This document shows positions 36,031 to 44,324 of a stretch of DNA of 64,000 bases, piece after piece. A program made the position numbers and the translations under genes. Each line of letters begins with the position of its first letter. Position 1 is the stretch's first letter. The notes beneath the pieces were generated by a model. The model searched no databases and was not told where the DNA came from. It saw only the letters and a list, made by a program, of their open reading frames with translations. Source of the stretch: Streptomyces scopuliridis RB72 (GTDB lineage: Bacteria > Actinomycetota > Actinomycetes > Streptomycetales > Streptomycetaceae); assembly GCF_000718095.1 (NCBI RefSeq), contig NZ_JOEI01000005.1:124001-188000 (forward strand). The letters are read 5' to 3'.

Positions 36031-36810
36031 TCAGCTCTCCAGGAGACGGCCCCAGACGACCAGCCGGTATCGGGAGGTGTATTCCGGGGTGCACGTGGTC
36101 AGCGTGATGTACCGGCCCGGCCTGTCGTAGCCGGCCTTCTTCGTCCCGCCGGCCTTCGTCCTCCCGGCGCCGTACGCGGTGGTGGGGACGGGCTGGATCG
36201 TGTCGCTGTCGTCGGGTGATGTGCGCGGCAGTACGGAGTCGACGCGGTACCGGAAGTCGCCGTCGGCGGTCGTGAGGGTCACGGTGTCTCCGGGGCGTAC
36301 CCGGTCGAGATGCCGGAACGGCTCGCCGTGGGTGTTGCGGTGTGCGGCCAGCGCGACGTTGCCGATCTGGCCGGGCAGCGCCGCGCCGGGATAGTGGCCG
36401 ACGAACCCCCGGTCGAGAACCCGGTGTTTGTCCACGCCTTCCGCGACGGGCACGGTGAGGTTCAACCGGGGGATGCGCAGGATCGCGAACGACCGTGACC
36501 GGGCCGGCGCACGCTGTCCGGCGACATCGGCGGGCACGCCGGGCGAGGGCACGTCGCCCGCCCGGTCGCCCGCCCGGCGCGGCTGTCCTTCGCCGCCGGG
36601 GCCGGCTTCGTACGGTTCCCCGGCGGGGCCGGGGGCCGCGGGCTCGGGGTGGGACCACTGCTGTTCGAGGCGCTGAACCTCGTCCTGTGCCTGCGCCCGG
36701 GCGGCGTGGTTGGTCCACCACAGCAGGTGGACGGCGAACAGCACCATCACCGTGCCCAGTGTCAACGCGGCATCACTCAACCCACGGACGAACCGGTGCA
36801 CCACACTCAC
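36031..36810 (-). CDS. Class E sortase
   Basis: The 259-residue protein has an N-terminal signal anchor (LTLGTVMVLFAVHLLWW, 17-32), a Pro/Gly-rich stalk, and a sortase core with His157 (ALAAHRNTHG), Cys240 (ITLTTCTPEY) and Arg247 (SRYRLVVWG). Class E enzymes in streptomycetes cleave LAxTG-type signals and link proteins to peptidoglycan. The surface proteins encoded upstream end in LAHTG and LAETG, so they are its likely substrates. GTG start 36810 overlaps the permease stop by 4 nt. Confidence 0.88.
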   Translation of the reverse strand: MSVVHRFVRGLSDAALTLGTVMVLFAVHLLWWTNHAARAQAQDEVQRLEQQWSHPEPAAPGPAGEPYEAGPGGEGQPRRAGDRAGDVPSPGVPADVAGQRAPARSRSFAILRIPRLNLTVPVAEGVDKHRVLDRGFVGHYPGAALPGQIGNVALAAHRNTHGEPFRHLDRVRPGDTVTLTTADGDFRYRVDSVLPRTSPDDSDTIQPVPTTAYGAGRTKAGGTKKAGYDRPGRYITLTTCTPEYTSRYRLVVWGRLLES

Positions 36811-37751
36811 CTCGTCGGGGTCCGCTCGACCAGCGCCGCTTCTTCCGTCTGCGCGGACCGCCCAGGTCCGGCCGTCGCCTGTCCGCGCTCCCGGCCCGGC
36901 TTCCGGCGGTGGCGTCCGGCCGTGAGGAGGCCGTGGCGGGGTGCGAGGAGCCAGCACAGGATGAACACACCCGTGACGACGAGCACGATGAGACCGCCGG
37001 CCGCCAGGTTGTACGCGTAGGAGAGATAGAGACCGATGACCGCGGACCCGGCGCCGATGGCGGGGGCGAGGGTCATCATGACGCCGATACGGTCGGTCAG
37101 CAGCCGCGCGCACGCCGCGGGGGTGATCAGCAGTGCGAGCACGAGGATGTTGCCGACGGCCTGCAGAGAGATGACCACGGTGACGGTGACGAGCGCGTAC
37201 AACACGATGTCCAGGGCGAACACAGGCAGGCCGGCGGCCTTCGCCGTCTCGCGGTCGAGGCTGACGGTCACCAGCTCCTTGTGGACCGCCGCGGCGACGA
37301 GCAGCAGGATCAGCCCCATCACGGCGACCGTGAGGACATCACCGTCGCTGATGCCGAGGATCTGCCCGAACAGGAACGATTCGAGGGACCCGCTGTAGCC
37401 GGGGGCGGTGCTGAGGATGACGATGCCCAGACCGAACGCGGCGGCGAAGAACACACCGATGACGGTGTCCTCCTTCAGCCGCCGGTTCTGCGAGAACACC
37501 GCGACCGCGAGGGCGGTGAGCAGTCCGGCGACGGCGCCGCCGAGCACCAGGTTGAACTGGAAGACGAAGGCGATCGCCACGCCGGGGAAGACGGAGTGCG
37601 AGACGGCGTCGCCGATGAAGGCCATCCCCCGCAACACGACATGGGCGCCGACGACGCCGGAGACGATGCCGCACATGACCGCGACCCCGAAGGCACGCTG
37701 CATGAACAGGTGCTCCCACGGGCCGGTGAGGAAGTGTGTGATCCCGCTCAT
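36807..37751 (-). CDS. Metal ABC transporter permease (anchored-repeat type, ZnuB-like)
   Basis: The 314-residue protein has about eight to nine membrane segments and the ABC-3 family pattern: GVVGAHVVLRGMAFIGDAVS, HSVFPGVAIAF, and the coupling region KELVTVSLDRETAKAAGLP. It forms the membrane channel of the zinc/manganese-type importer with the ATPase whose stop overlaps its start (ATGA). The C-terminal cytoplasmic tail is basic. Confidence 0.9.
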   Translation of the reverse strand: MSGITHFLTGPWEHLFMQRAFGVAVMCGIVSGVVGAHVVLRGMAFIGDAVSHSVFPGVAIAFVFQFNLVLGGAVAGLLTALAVAVFSQNRRLKEDTVIGVFFAAAFGLGIVILSTAPGYSGSLESFLFGQILGISDGDVLTVAVMGLILLLVAAAVHKELVTVSLDRETAKAAGLPVFALDIVLYALVTVTVVISLQAVGNILVLALLITPAACARLLTDRIGVMMTLAPAIGAGSAVIGLYLSYAYNLAAGGLIVLVVTGVFILCWLLAPRHGLLTAGRHRRKPGRERGQATAGPGRSAQTEEAALVERTPTR

Positions 37752-38521
37752 CGGGTCACCCCCAGAGAGGTCAGCAGCTGATCGGATCCGGTCACACCGA
37801 ACGCGCGCAGCCACACGGCCGGGTCCCGAAGTGTCTCGGGCGGTCCGTCGGCGATCACGGTCTTGTTGATCAGACACAGCCGGCCGGCCGTGTCCGCTGC
37901 GGCGGGCAGATCGTGCGTGGTCATCAACACCGCCTTGTCCTCCTTGCGCAGTTGCAGGAATAGGGCGGTCAGAAGCTCCCGCGTGGGCACGTCGAGACCG
38001 GTGAACGGCTCGTCGAGCAGCAGCAGTTTCGGCCGCAGCGCGAGTGCCCGGGCAACCAGCACGCGCTGGCGCTGGCCTCCGGAGAGTTCACCGATCGGTC
38101 GGTGTCGCAGATCAGTCATGGCGACGCGGTCCAGGGCCTCCCCGACCGCTTCACGATCCGCCGCGCCGGCCCGGCGCAGCCAGCCGATCCTGTGCGTACG
38201 TCCCGTCAGGACGGCCCGCTCCACCGACAGGGGGAAGTCCCAGGCGAACTCGTGGCGTTGGGGCACATAGCCCACGGTGCCGCGGCCCTTCCCGGCGGGT
38301 CCGCCGTCGAGGTGGATGGTGCCGGTACGCGGGGTGAGCAGGCCGAGGACAGCGCGGAGCAGTGTGGTCTTCCCGGCGCCGTTCGGGCCGATCAGCCCGA
38401 CCAGTTCGCCGGTCCGTACGGTGAGGTCGACACTGTCCAGAGCGAGCCGGCCGCCCAGTTCCACCGTGACGGACCGTACGTCCAGTGCCGGGGTCCCTGT
38501 CATGGTGTTGTGGTCCGTCAC
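37748..38521 (-). CDS. Metal ABC transporter ATPase (anchored-repeat type, ZnuC-like)
   Basis: The 257-residue protein has Walker A GPNGAGKTT, Q-loop YVPQRHEF, signature LSGGQRQR, Walker B LLLLDEPFTGLD and switch His TTHDLPAAAD. GTG start 38521 overlaps the stop of the repeat protein upstream by 4 nt. It drives uptake through the permease encoded next. Confidence 0.92.
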   Translation of the reverse strand: MTDHNTMTGTPALDVRSVTVELGGRLALDSVDLTVRTGELVGLIGPNGAGKTTLLRAVLGLLTPRTGTIHLDGGPAGKGRGTVGYVPQRHEFAWDFPLSVERAVLTGRTHRIGWLRRAGAADREAVGEALDRVAMTDLRHRPIGELSGGQRQRVLVARALALRPKLLLLDEPFTGLDVPTRELLTALFLQLRKEDKAVLMTTHDLPAAADTAGRLCLINKTVIADGPPETLRDPAVWLRAFGVTGSDQLLTSLGVTR

Positions 38522-39504
38522 CGCTGATCCCCCTCCGGGCGCGCGTCGTTGGCCGGGGACGAGGCGGTGTGCCGCCGGCCGGACCTGCCCCGGCGCCACA
38601 CCAGGACGGCGCCGACCGTGGCGGCGGCCACGGCGGCTCCGACGCCCCACCACAGGGGGGCGGAAGATTCATCCGTGCCCGAGGACTTCGGCGGCTCCGG
38701 CTTCTCCTCCGGCCTCCCCTTGCCCGGTGTGTCCGAGGCCGCGTGCGAGCCTTCGCCGGCGGGCTTCGCGGCGAAGGCCCGGCTCGGGTCCTGTGGGCCG
38801 ACGGAGAACTGGAGCGTGCGAGTGCTGTCGTGGCTCTTGCCGTCCTTGGTCCTGGCCGTCATCCGTACATCGAGGAGATACGTCCCGGGCTCGGTGAACG
38901 CCCAGTTTCCGTGGACGTGACTGTTCACCTCGATCCCGGTCTCCTGCGGCAGCTTCTTCCTCCCGTCGAAGAGGATCTTCGGTGTGCCGAAGCTGCCGTT
39001 GAGGAACAGGACGAAGTCTCCGGGTCCTTCGACTCCGGTGAGCTGCCAGTTCACCTCCCGGTCGACGGTGGAGGCGACCTCGGGTTCCTGACTGTTCCAG
39101 CCCGGCCACAACACACCGTCCTGCTGTACCTGCGGCAGCAGCCACACCGGGTCCCCGGGGGTGCCCAGGAAGCCGAACTCCTTGCTCTCCGGTACGTCGA
39201 TCTTGGCGGTGTCGCCGACCCGCAGGACCACGTCCGTGGTGTTGCGCCAGGTCGCGGGCCTGGTGGTGTCGTCACGTATCTGCACGGTCCAGGTGCCGTG
39301 GTCGAAGCGCGCGCCGATGTCGACGTGGCCGTCACCGATGACCGTACGGCCCGTGCCGGTCTCCGGCACGGCGTCGGACTCGGCGCCCGGGGGCGGGGAT
39401 TCCGCGGCCGTCGCCGACAGCGTCGGGGTCAGCGCCGGAGTCAGCGCCAACAGGAGGGCCCCGCACGCGGTCCCGGCGCTTGCGCGCGCCCGTCTGGTCT
39501 TCAC
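38518..39504 (-). CDS. Membrane-anchored surface-repeat protein of the ABC locus
   Basis: The 328-residue protein has a signal peptide (ACGALLLALTPALTPTLSATA) and one actinobacterial surface-repeat domain (about 45-240: GDGHVDIGARFDHGTWTVQI, FGFLGTPGDPVWLLPQ, HVHGNWAFTEPGTYLLDVRM). A Pro/Lys stalk and a C-terminal membrane segment (LWWGVGAAVAAATVGAVLVW) with basic tail follow. No LAxTG motif is seen, so it stays in the membrane rather than being sortase-linked. It matches the 'ABC transporter-associated repeat protein' that accompanies this transporter type. Both ends overlap neighbouring genes by 4 nt. Confidence 0.87.
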   Translation of the reverse strand: MKTRRARASAGTACGALLLALTPALTPTLSATAAESPPPGAESDAVPETGTGRTVIGDGHVDIGARFDHGTWTVQIRDDTTRPATWRNTTDVVLRVGDTAKIDVPESKEFGFLGTPGDPVWLLPQVQQDGVLWPGWNSQEPEVASTVDREVNWQLTGVEGPGDFVLFLNGSFGTPKILFDGRKKLPQETGIEVNSHVHGNWAFTEPGTYLLDVRMTARTKDGKSHDSTRTLQFSVGPQDPSRAFAAKPAGEGSHAASDTPGKGRPEEKPEPPKSSGTDESSAPLWWGVGAAVAAATVGAVLVWRRGRSGRRHTASSPANDARPEGDQR

Positions 39505-41081
39505 TTCTTCGTGCCTCCGAGGCAGGAGCGGAGTTCGTCGGCGTTGTGCCGCATCATGTCGGTGTAGTGCCGGGTGTGCTGGTCGAAGGCATCGCCGTAG
39601 AGCATGCAGACCTTGACGTGCTGGTCCTCGGCGACCTGGTTGAGCACGGTCGCGCGCTGCACCAGATTGGGTTCCATGAACACGGCGGGGACCTTGAGGT
39701 TCCTGATGGTCGTCGACAGCTTCTCCACGTCGTCCGCGCTGGGTTCCTGCGCGGGGTTGGGTACGACGAAGCCGGCGACCGTCAGGCCGTAGGCGTCGGC
39801 GAGGTACCCGAACGCGTCGTGGGTGGTGATCAACTGCCGCCTGTCGGAAGGAATCCCGGCGATCCGGTCCCGTACGTACGTGTCGGCCTCGTCGAGTTCC
39901 CGTTCGTAGGCACGGCTGTTGTCGTCGTAGGTCCGGGCGCCCTTGGGGTCCCGCTTCTTGAGGGTGTCGCGGATCAACTGCGCATAGGATTTGGCGTTCC
40001 GTACGTCCTGCCACAGATGCGGGTCGATCTCGCCGTGCACATGCCTGCCGAGCACGGCCTGCGGCAGCTGGTGGATCTTCGCACCGGGTGTGCCGAGGAA
40101 GGAGAACCGCTTTTCGCCGGGGACCGTCTCCAGTGCCCGGTTGGGTACGTCGATGACGACGTCGCCCGGGGGAATCTCCTCCTGCCTCTTGCCCTTGGTG
40201 CGCAGGTCGGTGAAGGCGGACATCTTCCCCGAGTCGAGGTTGACCGTCAGGTCGGTGTGTCCGTCGCCCAGGATCGTGTCATCGGGGCCGGCCACGGTGT
40301 GCGGGTCGACACCGACGGCGAAGGTGTACGTGCCCTTGCCGACCGGTTGCGGTGTGCCGCCGCCGGGGTTCTTCAGCTTCGCCTCCAGGGTCAGCCTGTA
40401 CACACCGGGCTTGGTGAAGGCCCAGTTCAGATGGGTGTGCGCGGCCGGGGGCAGGCTGGTGGTGTCCTTCGCCGAGAAGCCGTCGGCCGAGTTGAAGTAG
40501 ACGTTCGGCTGCCCCAGCGACTCCGTCAGATAGGCCACCAGCTCACCGGGACCGCGCACCTCGGTGGCCGACAGCAGGACGTCCGAGGAACGGGTCGCTC
40601 CGCGCGCTTCGCCCTCACCGCGTACCCGCAGTCCGAGCCAGAGCACATCGAGGCCGACGTCCTCGACCAACGGGATCACATGCGCACCGTAGGTCTCCGA
40701 CGCCTCGGCGAGGGAGACATTCGGGGTGTTCTCACGGGCGTTGGAGTCGACCGTCTTGATCAGCGCGTGCTCTTCGAGGAGCAGGTGATTGGTGAAGGTG
40801 ACATCGGCCTTGGAGACCGCCTTCGCGTCGGCGGGGGTGGGCTCGTAGGAGTGCGGGTCGCCGCCGGGCGGCACGATCGAGTCGACCTGGACACGGTCGC
40901 CGCCGACCTCGCGGACCAGGTCGGCGAGGATTTCCGTGGTGGTCACCACGCGCAGCGCGGCGTTCGGATTCTCGGCGTCGGCGGGCGGGCGGGCATGGCC
41001 CTCACAGCCGGTCACGGCGATCCCGACGACGGCGGTGGCGGTGGCGGCCAGTGTCCGCAGGACGAGTCTGGGCACGCGCAT
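39501..41081 (-). CDS. ZnuA-like binding lipoprotein with nested surface-repeat domain
   Basis: The 526-residue lipoprotein (lipobox AVTGC, Cys26) is a cluster A-I metal-binding protein split by an insertion. The first lobe (about 42-135) carries GGDPHSYEPTPAD with a metal-ligand His. Residues about 135-335 form a surface-repeat domain (NWAFTKPGVYRLTLEAKL, LGDGHTDLTVNLDSGKM, FSFLGTPGAKIHQLPQ). The second lobe resumes at HVHGEIDPHLWQD and ends with TTHDAFGYLA and VFMEPNL. It should capture zinc or a related ion at the membrane surface. It is the 'anchored repeat-type ABC transporter, substrate-binding' family. Its stop overlaps the next start. Confidence 0.9.
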   Translation of the reverse strand: MRVPRLVLRTLAATATAVVGIAVTGCEGHARPPADAENPNAALRVVTTTEILADLVREVGGDRVQVDSIVPPGGDPHSYEPTPADAKAVSKADVTFTNHLLLEEHALIKTVDSNARENTPNVSLAEASETYGAHVIPLVEDVGLDVLWLGLRVRGEGEARGATRSSDVLLSATEVRGPGELVAYLTESLGQPNVYFNSADGFSAKDTTSLPPAAHTHLNWAFTKPGVYRLTLEAKLKNPGGGTPQPVGKGTYTFAVGVDPHTVAGPDDTILGDGHTDLTVNLDSGKMSAFTDLRTKGKRQEEIPPGDVVIDVPNRALETVPGEKRFSFLGTPGAKIHQLPQAVLGRHVHGEIDPHLWQDVRNAKSYAQLIRDTLKKRDPKGARTYDDNSRAYERELDEADTYVRDRIAGIPSDRRQLITTHDAFGYLADAYGLTVAGFVVPNPAQEPSADDVEKLSTTIRNLKVPAVFMEPNLVQRATVLNQVAEDQHVKVCMLYGDAFDQHTRHYTDMMRHNADELRSCLGGTKK

Positions 41082-41191
41082 GTGAGAGAACTCCCAACAG
41101 GCAGGGGGTCGGCGCAGGGAATGGTGGGATTCCCGTCGCCGGCCCGAGGGCAGGAGCGGCCCGCGGCTCCGGGCGGACCGCAGGGATCCGT

Positions 41192-42949
41192 TCAGGACTG
41201 GACGGCTTCGCCGCCCGCGGTGGCGGTCACGGCGCGGCGCCGGTTGGCACGGCTGACAACAACGGCCGCCGTACCGCCGAGGACCAGAACACCCGCCCCC
41301 AGAGCGAGCGGCACAGCCGCACCGCCGCCCGTGTGCGCGAGGCTCCCTCCGGCATTGCCGCCGCCGGTCGTCGGGGATCCGCCGGAAGCTGTACCACCGC
41401 CGGTGCCGCCGGTGGTTCCCGGTCCCCCGGTCGAGCCACTGGTCGAGTCGCCGGCCGAACCCGCGCCGCCCGTCGTGCCTGTGCCACCGGTCGAGCCGCC
41501 GTCGTCGCTGCCGCCTCCCGGGGTGACCGCGTCCGGGTCGACGTCACCGACCGCGAAGGTGTACGTCCGTGTGTCGCTGGAGGTCTTGCCGGACGGAAGC
41601 CGGCCGCTGAGCTGGAAGGTCACCTTGTACGTACCCTGCTTGCTGAAGCCCCAGTTGCCGTGCGCGTGCACGCCCAGATTGACCTCCTGGGTGTCGGGCA
41701 GACCGTCCCTGCTGTTGTAGAGGACCTGCGCCCCGCCCAGGCCGGCGGTCTCCCAGATGGCCAGTGAGCCCGGTCCGGTGACCTTGGTGAGCTTCATGTC
41801 CAGCGGGCTCTTGAGGTCTCCGCCGTCCAGGGACTCGGTGTTCCAGCCGGCCCAGACGACGCCCTGCTTCTGCACCTGCGGGATCAGCCAGAAGTCGCTG
41901 CCGGCCTTGCCGAGGAAGGAGTAGGCACTGTTGGCGGGCACCTTCTCCTTCGCCGCCGGTCTGACATGCAGAACGACGGAGGACGGCTCGCGCCAGCTGA
42001 TGTCGGCCGGGTTGCGGCTGTCCTTGAAAAGGGTCCGCAGTTTGCCTCCCACCATCTTTCCGGCGATCGCGTCCACGTGTCCGTCGTCGATGACCACCTT
42101 CTGGCTGAGGACACCGGAGTCGGTGGCGGCCTTGACGGCAGGGGCCGGAGCGCGGGCGGGTCCGGTACGGGCGCTCGCCTCGCCGTCGCCGGTCCCCTGG
42201 CCGTCGTCACCGGCCGGGGACGACGCGGGCACGGGAAGGGCAGGGAGGGCGGGGGGCTGCTGGATATCCTCCGCGACCCGCACCGTCCACTCGGTGGTGG
42301 CGGTCACGTCCTCGCCCGTTACGAGCCGCGCGGCCGCCCGCGAGGTGAGGCGGTACTCCCCCGGCTCGGTGAACGCCCACACCACCTCACCGCTGTCGGC
42401 GGCAGGCAGCGCGTGAGCGTCCGGGAGCCCATCGGTGCTGTCGAACAACACCTCCGGGCCGGGTGCCTCGTCGCCCGGCGTGGCTGCCTCCGTCGGTTCG
42501 AACACCGCTATGTCACCGGGTCCTTCGATACCCGTGAGCGCCCAATCGACGTTGCTTTCCGCGAGCTGCTCGGTGGGGACGGCGGTGGTGTCCCACCGCG
42601 GTGCCGGCGTGCCGGACGTACGACCGTCGAGGACCCATACGGGGCTGCCGGGCTTGCCGAGAAACGTGTAGTCGTCCCCCGCGGGGACAGTGGTCCTGGT
42701 GTCGGGGCCGACCTCAAGATCCGCCGCGGGCACGCCTTGCGAGGCGTCGATGGCGCCCGTCCCGTGGTCCAGATCCAGCGCCAGCTTCTCGTTCTCCAGG
42801 GACAGGACGACGTTCGCCGTCCGGGCCGGGGGCACCTGCGCACCGTTGTCGCCGGTGTCGGCGAAAGCAGCCGGTGAGAGACCCGCGGCGAGGGCCACGG
42901 AACCGATGGCTCCGGCTGCGGCCCACCGTGAACTCCTGGGTGATGCCAT
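41192..42949 (-). CDS. Sortase-anchored surface protein with two repeat domains
   Basis: The 585-residue protein has a signal peptide (GAIGSVALAAGLSPAAFA), then two surface-repeat domains (about 30-220 and 270-470). Each has a D-x-G-T-G/DDGHVD start, a YxFLGKxGS core and an NW/VWAFxxPGxY end. A Gly/Ser/Thr stalk and a sortase signal follow: LAHTG at about 537, hydrophobic segment, then RANRRR. It is covalently attached to the wall, probably by the class E sortase at the end of the operon. Start 42949 has GGAG upstream. Role: relay or storage of metal between surface and ABC importer (inference). Confidence 0.88.
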   Translation of the reverse strand: MASPRSSRWAAAGAIGSVALAAGLSPAAFADTGDNGAQVPPARTANVVLSLENEKLALDLDHGTGAIDASQGVPAADLEVGPDTRTTVPAGDDYTFLGKPGSPVWVLDGRTSGTPAPRWDTTAVPTEQLAESNVDWALTGIEGPGDIAVFEPTEAATPGDEAPGPEVLFDSTDGLPDAHALPAADSGEVVWAFTEPGEYRLTSRAAARLVTGEDVTATTEWTVRVAEDIQQPPALPALPVPASSPAGDDGQGTGDGEASARTGPARAPAPAVKAATDSGVLSQKVVIDDGHVDAIAGKMVGGKLRTLFKDSRNPADISWREPSSVVLHVRPAAKEKVPANSAYSFLGKAGSDFWLIPQVQKQGVVWAGWNTESLDGGDLKSPLDMKLTKVTGPGSLAIWETAGLGGAQVLYNSRDGLPDTQEVNLGVHAHGNWGFSKQGTYKVTFQLSGRLPSGKTSSDTRTYTFAVGDVDPDAVTPGGGSDDGGSTGGTGTTGGAGSAGDSTSGSTGGPGTTGGTGGGTASGGSPTTGGGNAGGSLAHTGGGAAVPLALGAGVLVLGGTAAVVVSRANRRRAVTATAGGEAVQS

Positions 42950-43036
42950 GGGTTTGACCACTCCTTCTCCAGCGACAGCCGTGGGCAGGTCGCATACGTT
43001 GTGATTCACCGGCCGGGCGAGACCGCCGGGCGCGGG

Positions 43037-44255
43037 TCAGGAGCCCGCGGGGTCCTGGACGGCCGGCGTGGCCGGCGTGTGCGTACGCGGCACGCGACGA
43101 CGCAGGTATACGGCGGCACCGGCGCCCGCGGCGACGAGGACCGCGCCTCCCACACCGAGCGGCATCGCTACGCCCGCGCCGGTTTCGGCCAGGCCGCCGC
43201 CGGGCGAGGTGGCTCCGCCCGTACCGCCATGGGTCGTGGCGCCGCCGGTGGAACCACCGTCCGTGGAACCACCATCGGTCGCGCCACCGTCCGTTCCGCC
43301 GTCGGTCGCACCACCGCTGGCGCCGCCATCAGTCGCACCGCCGTCCGTCGTCCCACCGTCCGCGGAACCACCGTCGGTCGCACCGCCGTTGGTCGAGCCG
43401 CCACCGGTCGAGCCACCATCCGTACCGCCGCCAGTCACACCACCACTCGCGCCGCCATCAGTCGCACCGCCGTCCGTCGTCCCACCGTCCGCGGAACCAC
43501 CGTCGGTCGCACCGCCGTTGGTCGAGCCGCCACCGGTCGAGCCTGAAGACCTGGCTGTCGGAGACGTCCTCGCCCGAGGCCAGCCTGGCCTTGAAGGTGA
43601 ACGTCATCCGGTACACGCCCTCCTCGGTGAAGGCCCAGTTAGCGTGCTCATGGGTGCGCGCCGGCACGTGATAGGTGTCAGGAAGGCCATCACGGGTGTC
43701 GAACCGCATCAGAGGCTCACCGAACGGCGACCAGCCGAAGACCAGCAGACTCCCTGGCCCTTCCACCTCGTCCAGCGAGAGTTCGAACTCCCCCTGGATG
43801 TCGGCCGCTTGGAACGCCTCGGTGTTCCAGCCGGCCCACAGCACCTCAGGGTTCTGCGTCTGTGGAATCGAGTGGTAGACGTCGCCCGGGTTACCGATGA
43901 AGGCCAGCCCGCCCGCCGGGTCCGGGATCGTCTCCTTGCTCTTGGATGTGAGGTGCATGATCACCGAAGTCGGTTCATGCCAGACGGCGTTGCTCGTTCT
44001 GCTGTCCCTGAACAGCGTGCGGAACTTCCCTTCCACCAGCCGCGGCGCGATCGCGTCGACATGACCGCTGTCGATGACGATGCGCTCGTCGACCACGTCG
44101 TTCGGCGCGGGATCCACTGCCGGATCCGCCCCGTACGCCACCGAAACGGCGCCGGCGGCCGTTCCGCCGCTATCGACCCCTCCCACGGACACAAGCCCGG
44201 CCGCAGCCAGCGCCAGCACCCCCACCACACGCAAAGACCGCGTAATTGATCTCAT
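43037..44255 (-). pseudogene. Sortase-anchored surface-repeat protein, frameshifted
   Basis: From 44255 the frame gives a signal peptide and one surface-repeat domain (IDSGHVDAIAPRLVEGKFRT, HEHANWAFTEEGVYRMTFTF) up to DSQVF. There it meets a Gly-Ser-Thr repeat stalk in another frame (GSTGGGSTNGGATDGGSADG...) that ends in LAETG, a membrane segment and RRR. The expected FAVGD end of the domain is missing and the frame shifts by one near 43544. As read, the protein terminates at 43458 without an anchor. A 94-bp direct repeat lies in the stalk, so a repeat-mediated change or an assembly error is possible. A Zur-like box precedes the gene. Confidence 0.75.
43321..43543. repeat. 94-bp perfect direct repeat in the surface-protein stalk
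   Basis: Bases 43321-43414 and 43450-43543 are identical, offset by 129 bp (43 codons). They encode Gly/Ser/Thr/Asp-rich stalk sequence. Recombination between copies would remove 43 residues in frame. Copy 2 ends exactly where the coding frame shifts. Confidence 0.9.
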
Positions 44256-44300
44256 CGCCCCTCGTCAGATCCGTCGTGACCACGACAAGGCTAGATGATA

Positions 44301-44315
44301 TGGAAATCATTTTCA
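44301..44315. promoter_or_regulatory. Putative Zur box
   Basis: TGGAAATCATTTTCA is a 7-1-7 inverted repeat with 6 of 7 paired positions, matching the Zur pattern. It lies 46-60 nt upstream of the first surface gene of the minus-strand metal-uptake run (start 44255), the same distance as the box at 34704 from its gene. Confidence 0.72.
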
Positions 44316-44324
44316 ATAAAGCCC

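Noticed and set aside
43321..43543. Direct repeats considered as a CRISPR array
   Set aside because: Only two long copies, coding for Gly/Ser/Thr stalk, no spacers of even length and no cas genes in the window.
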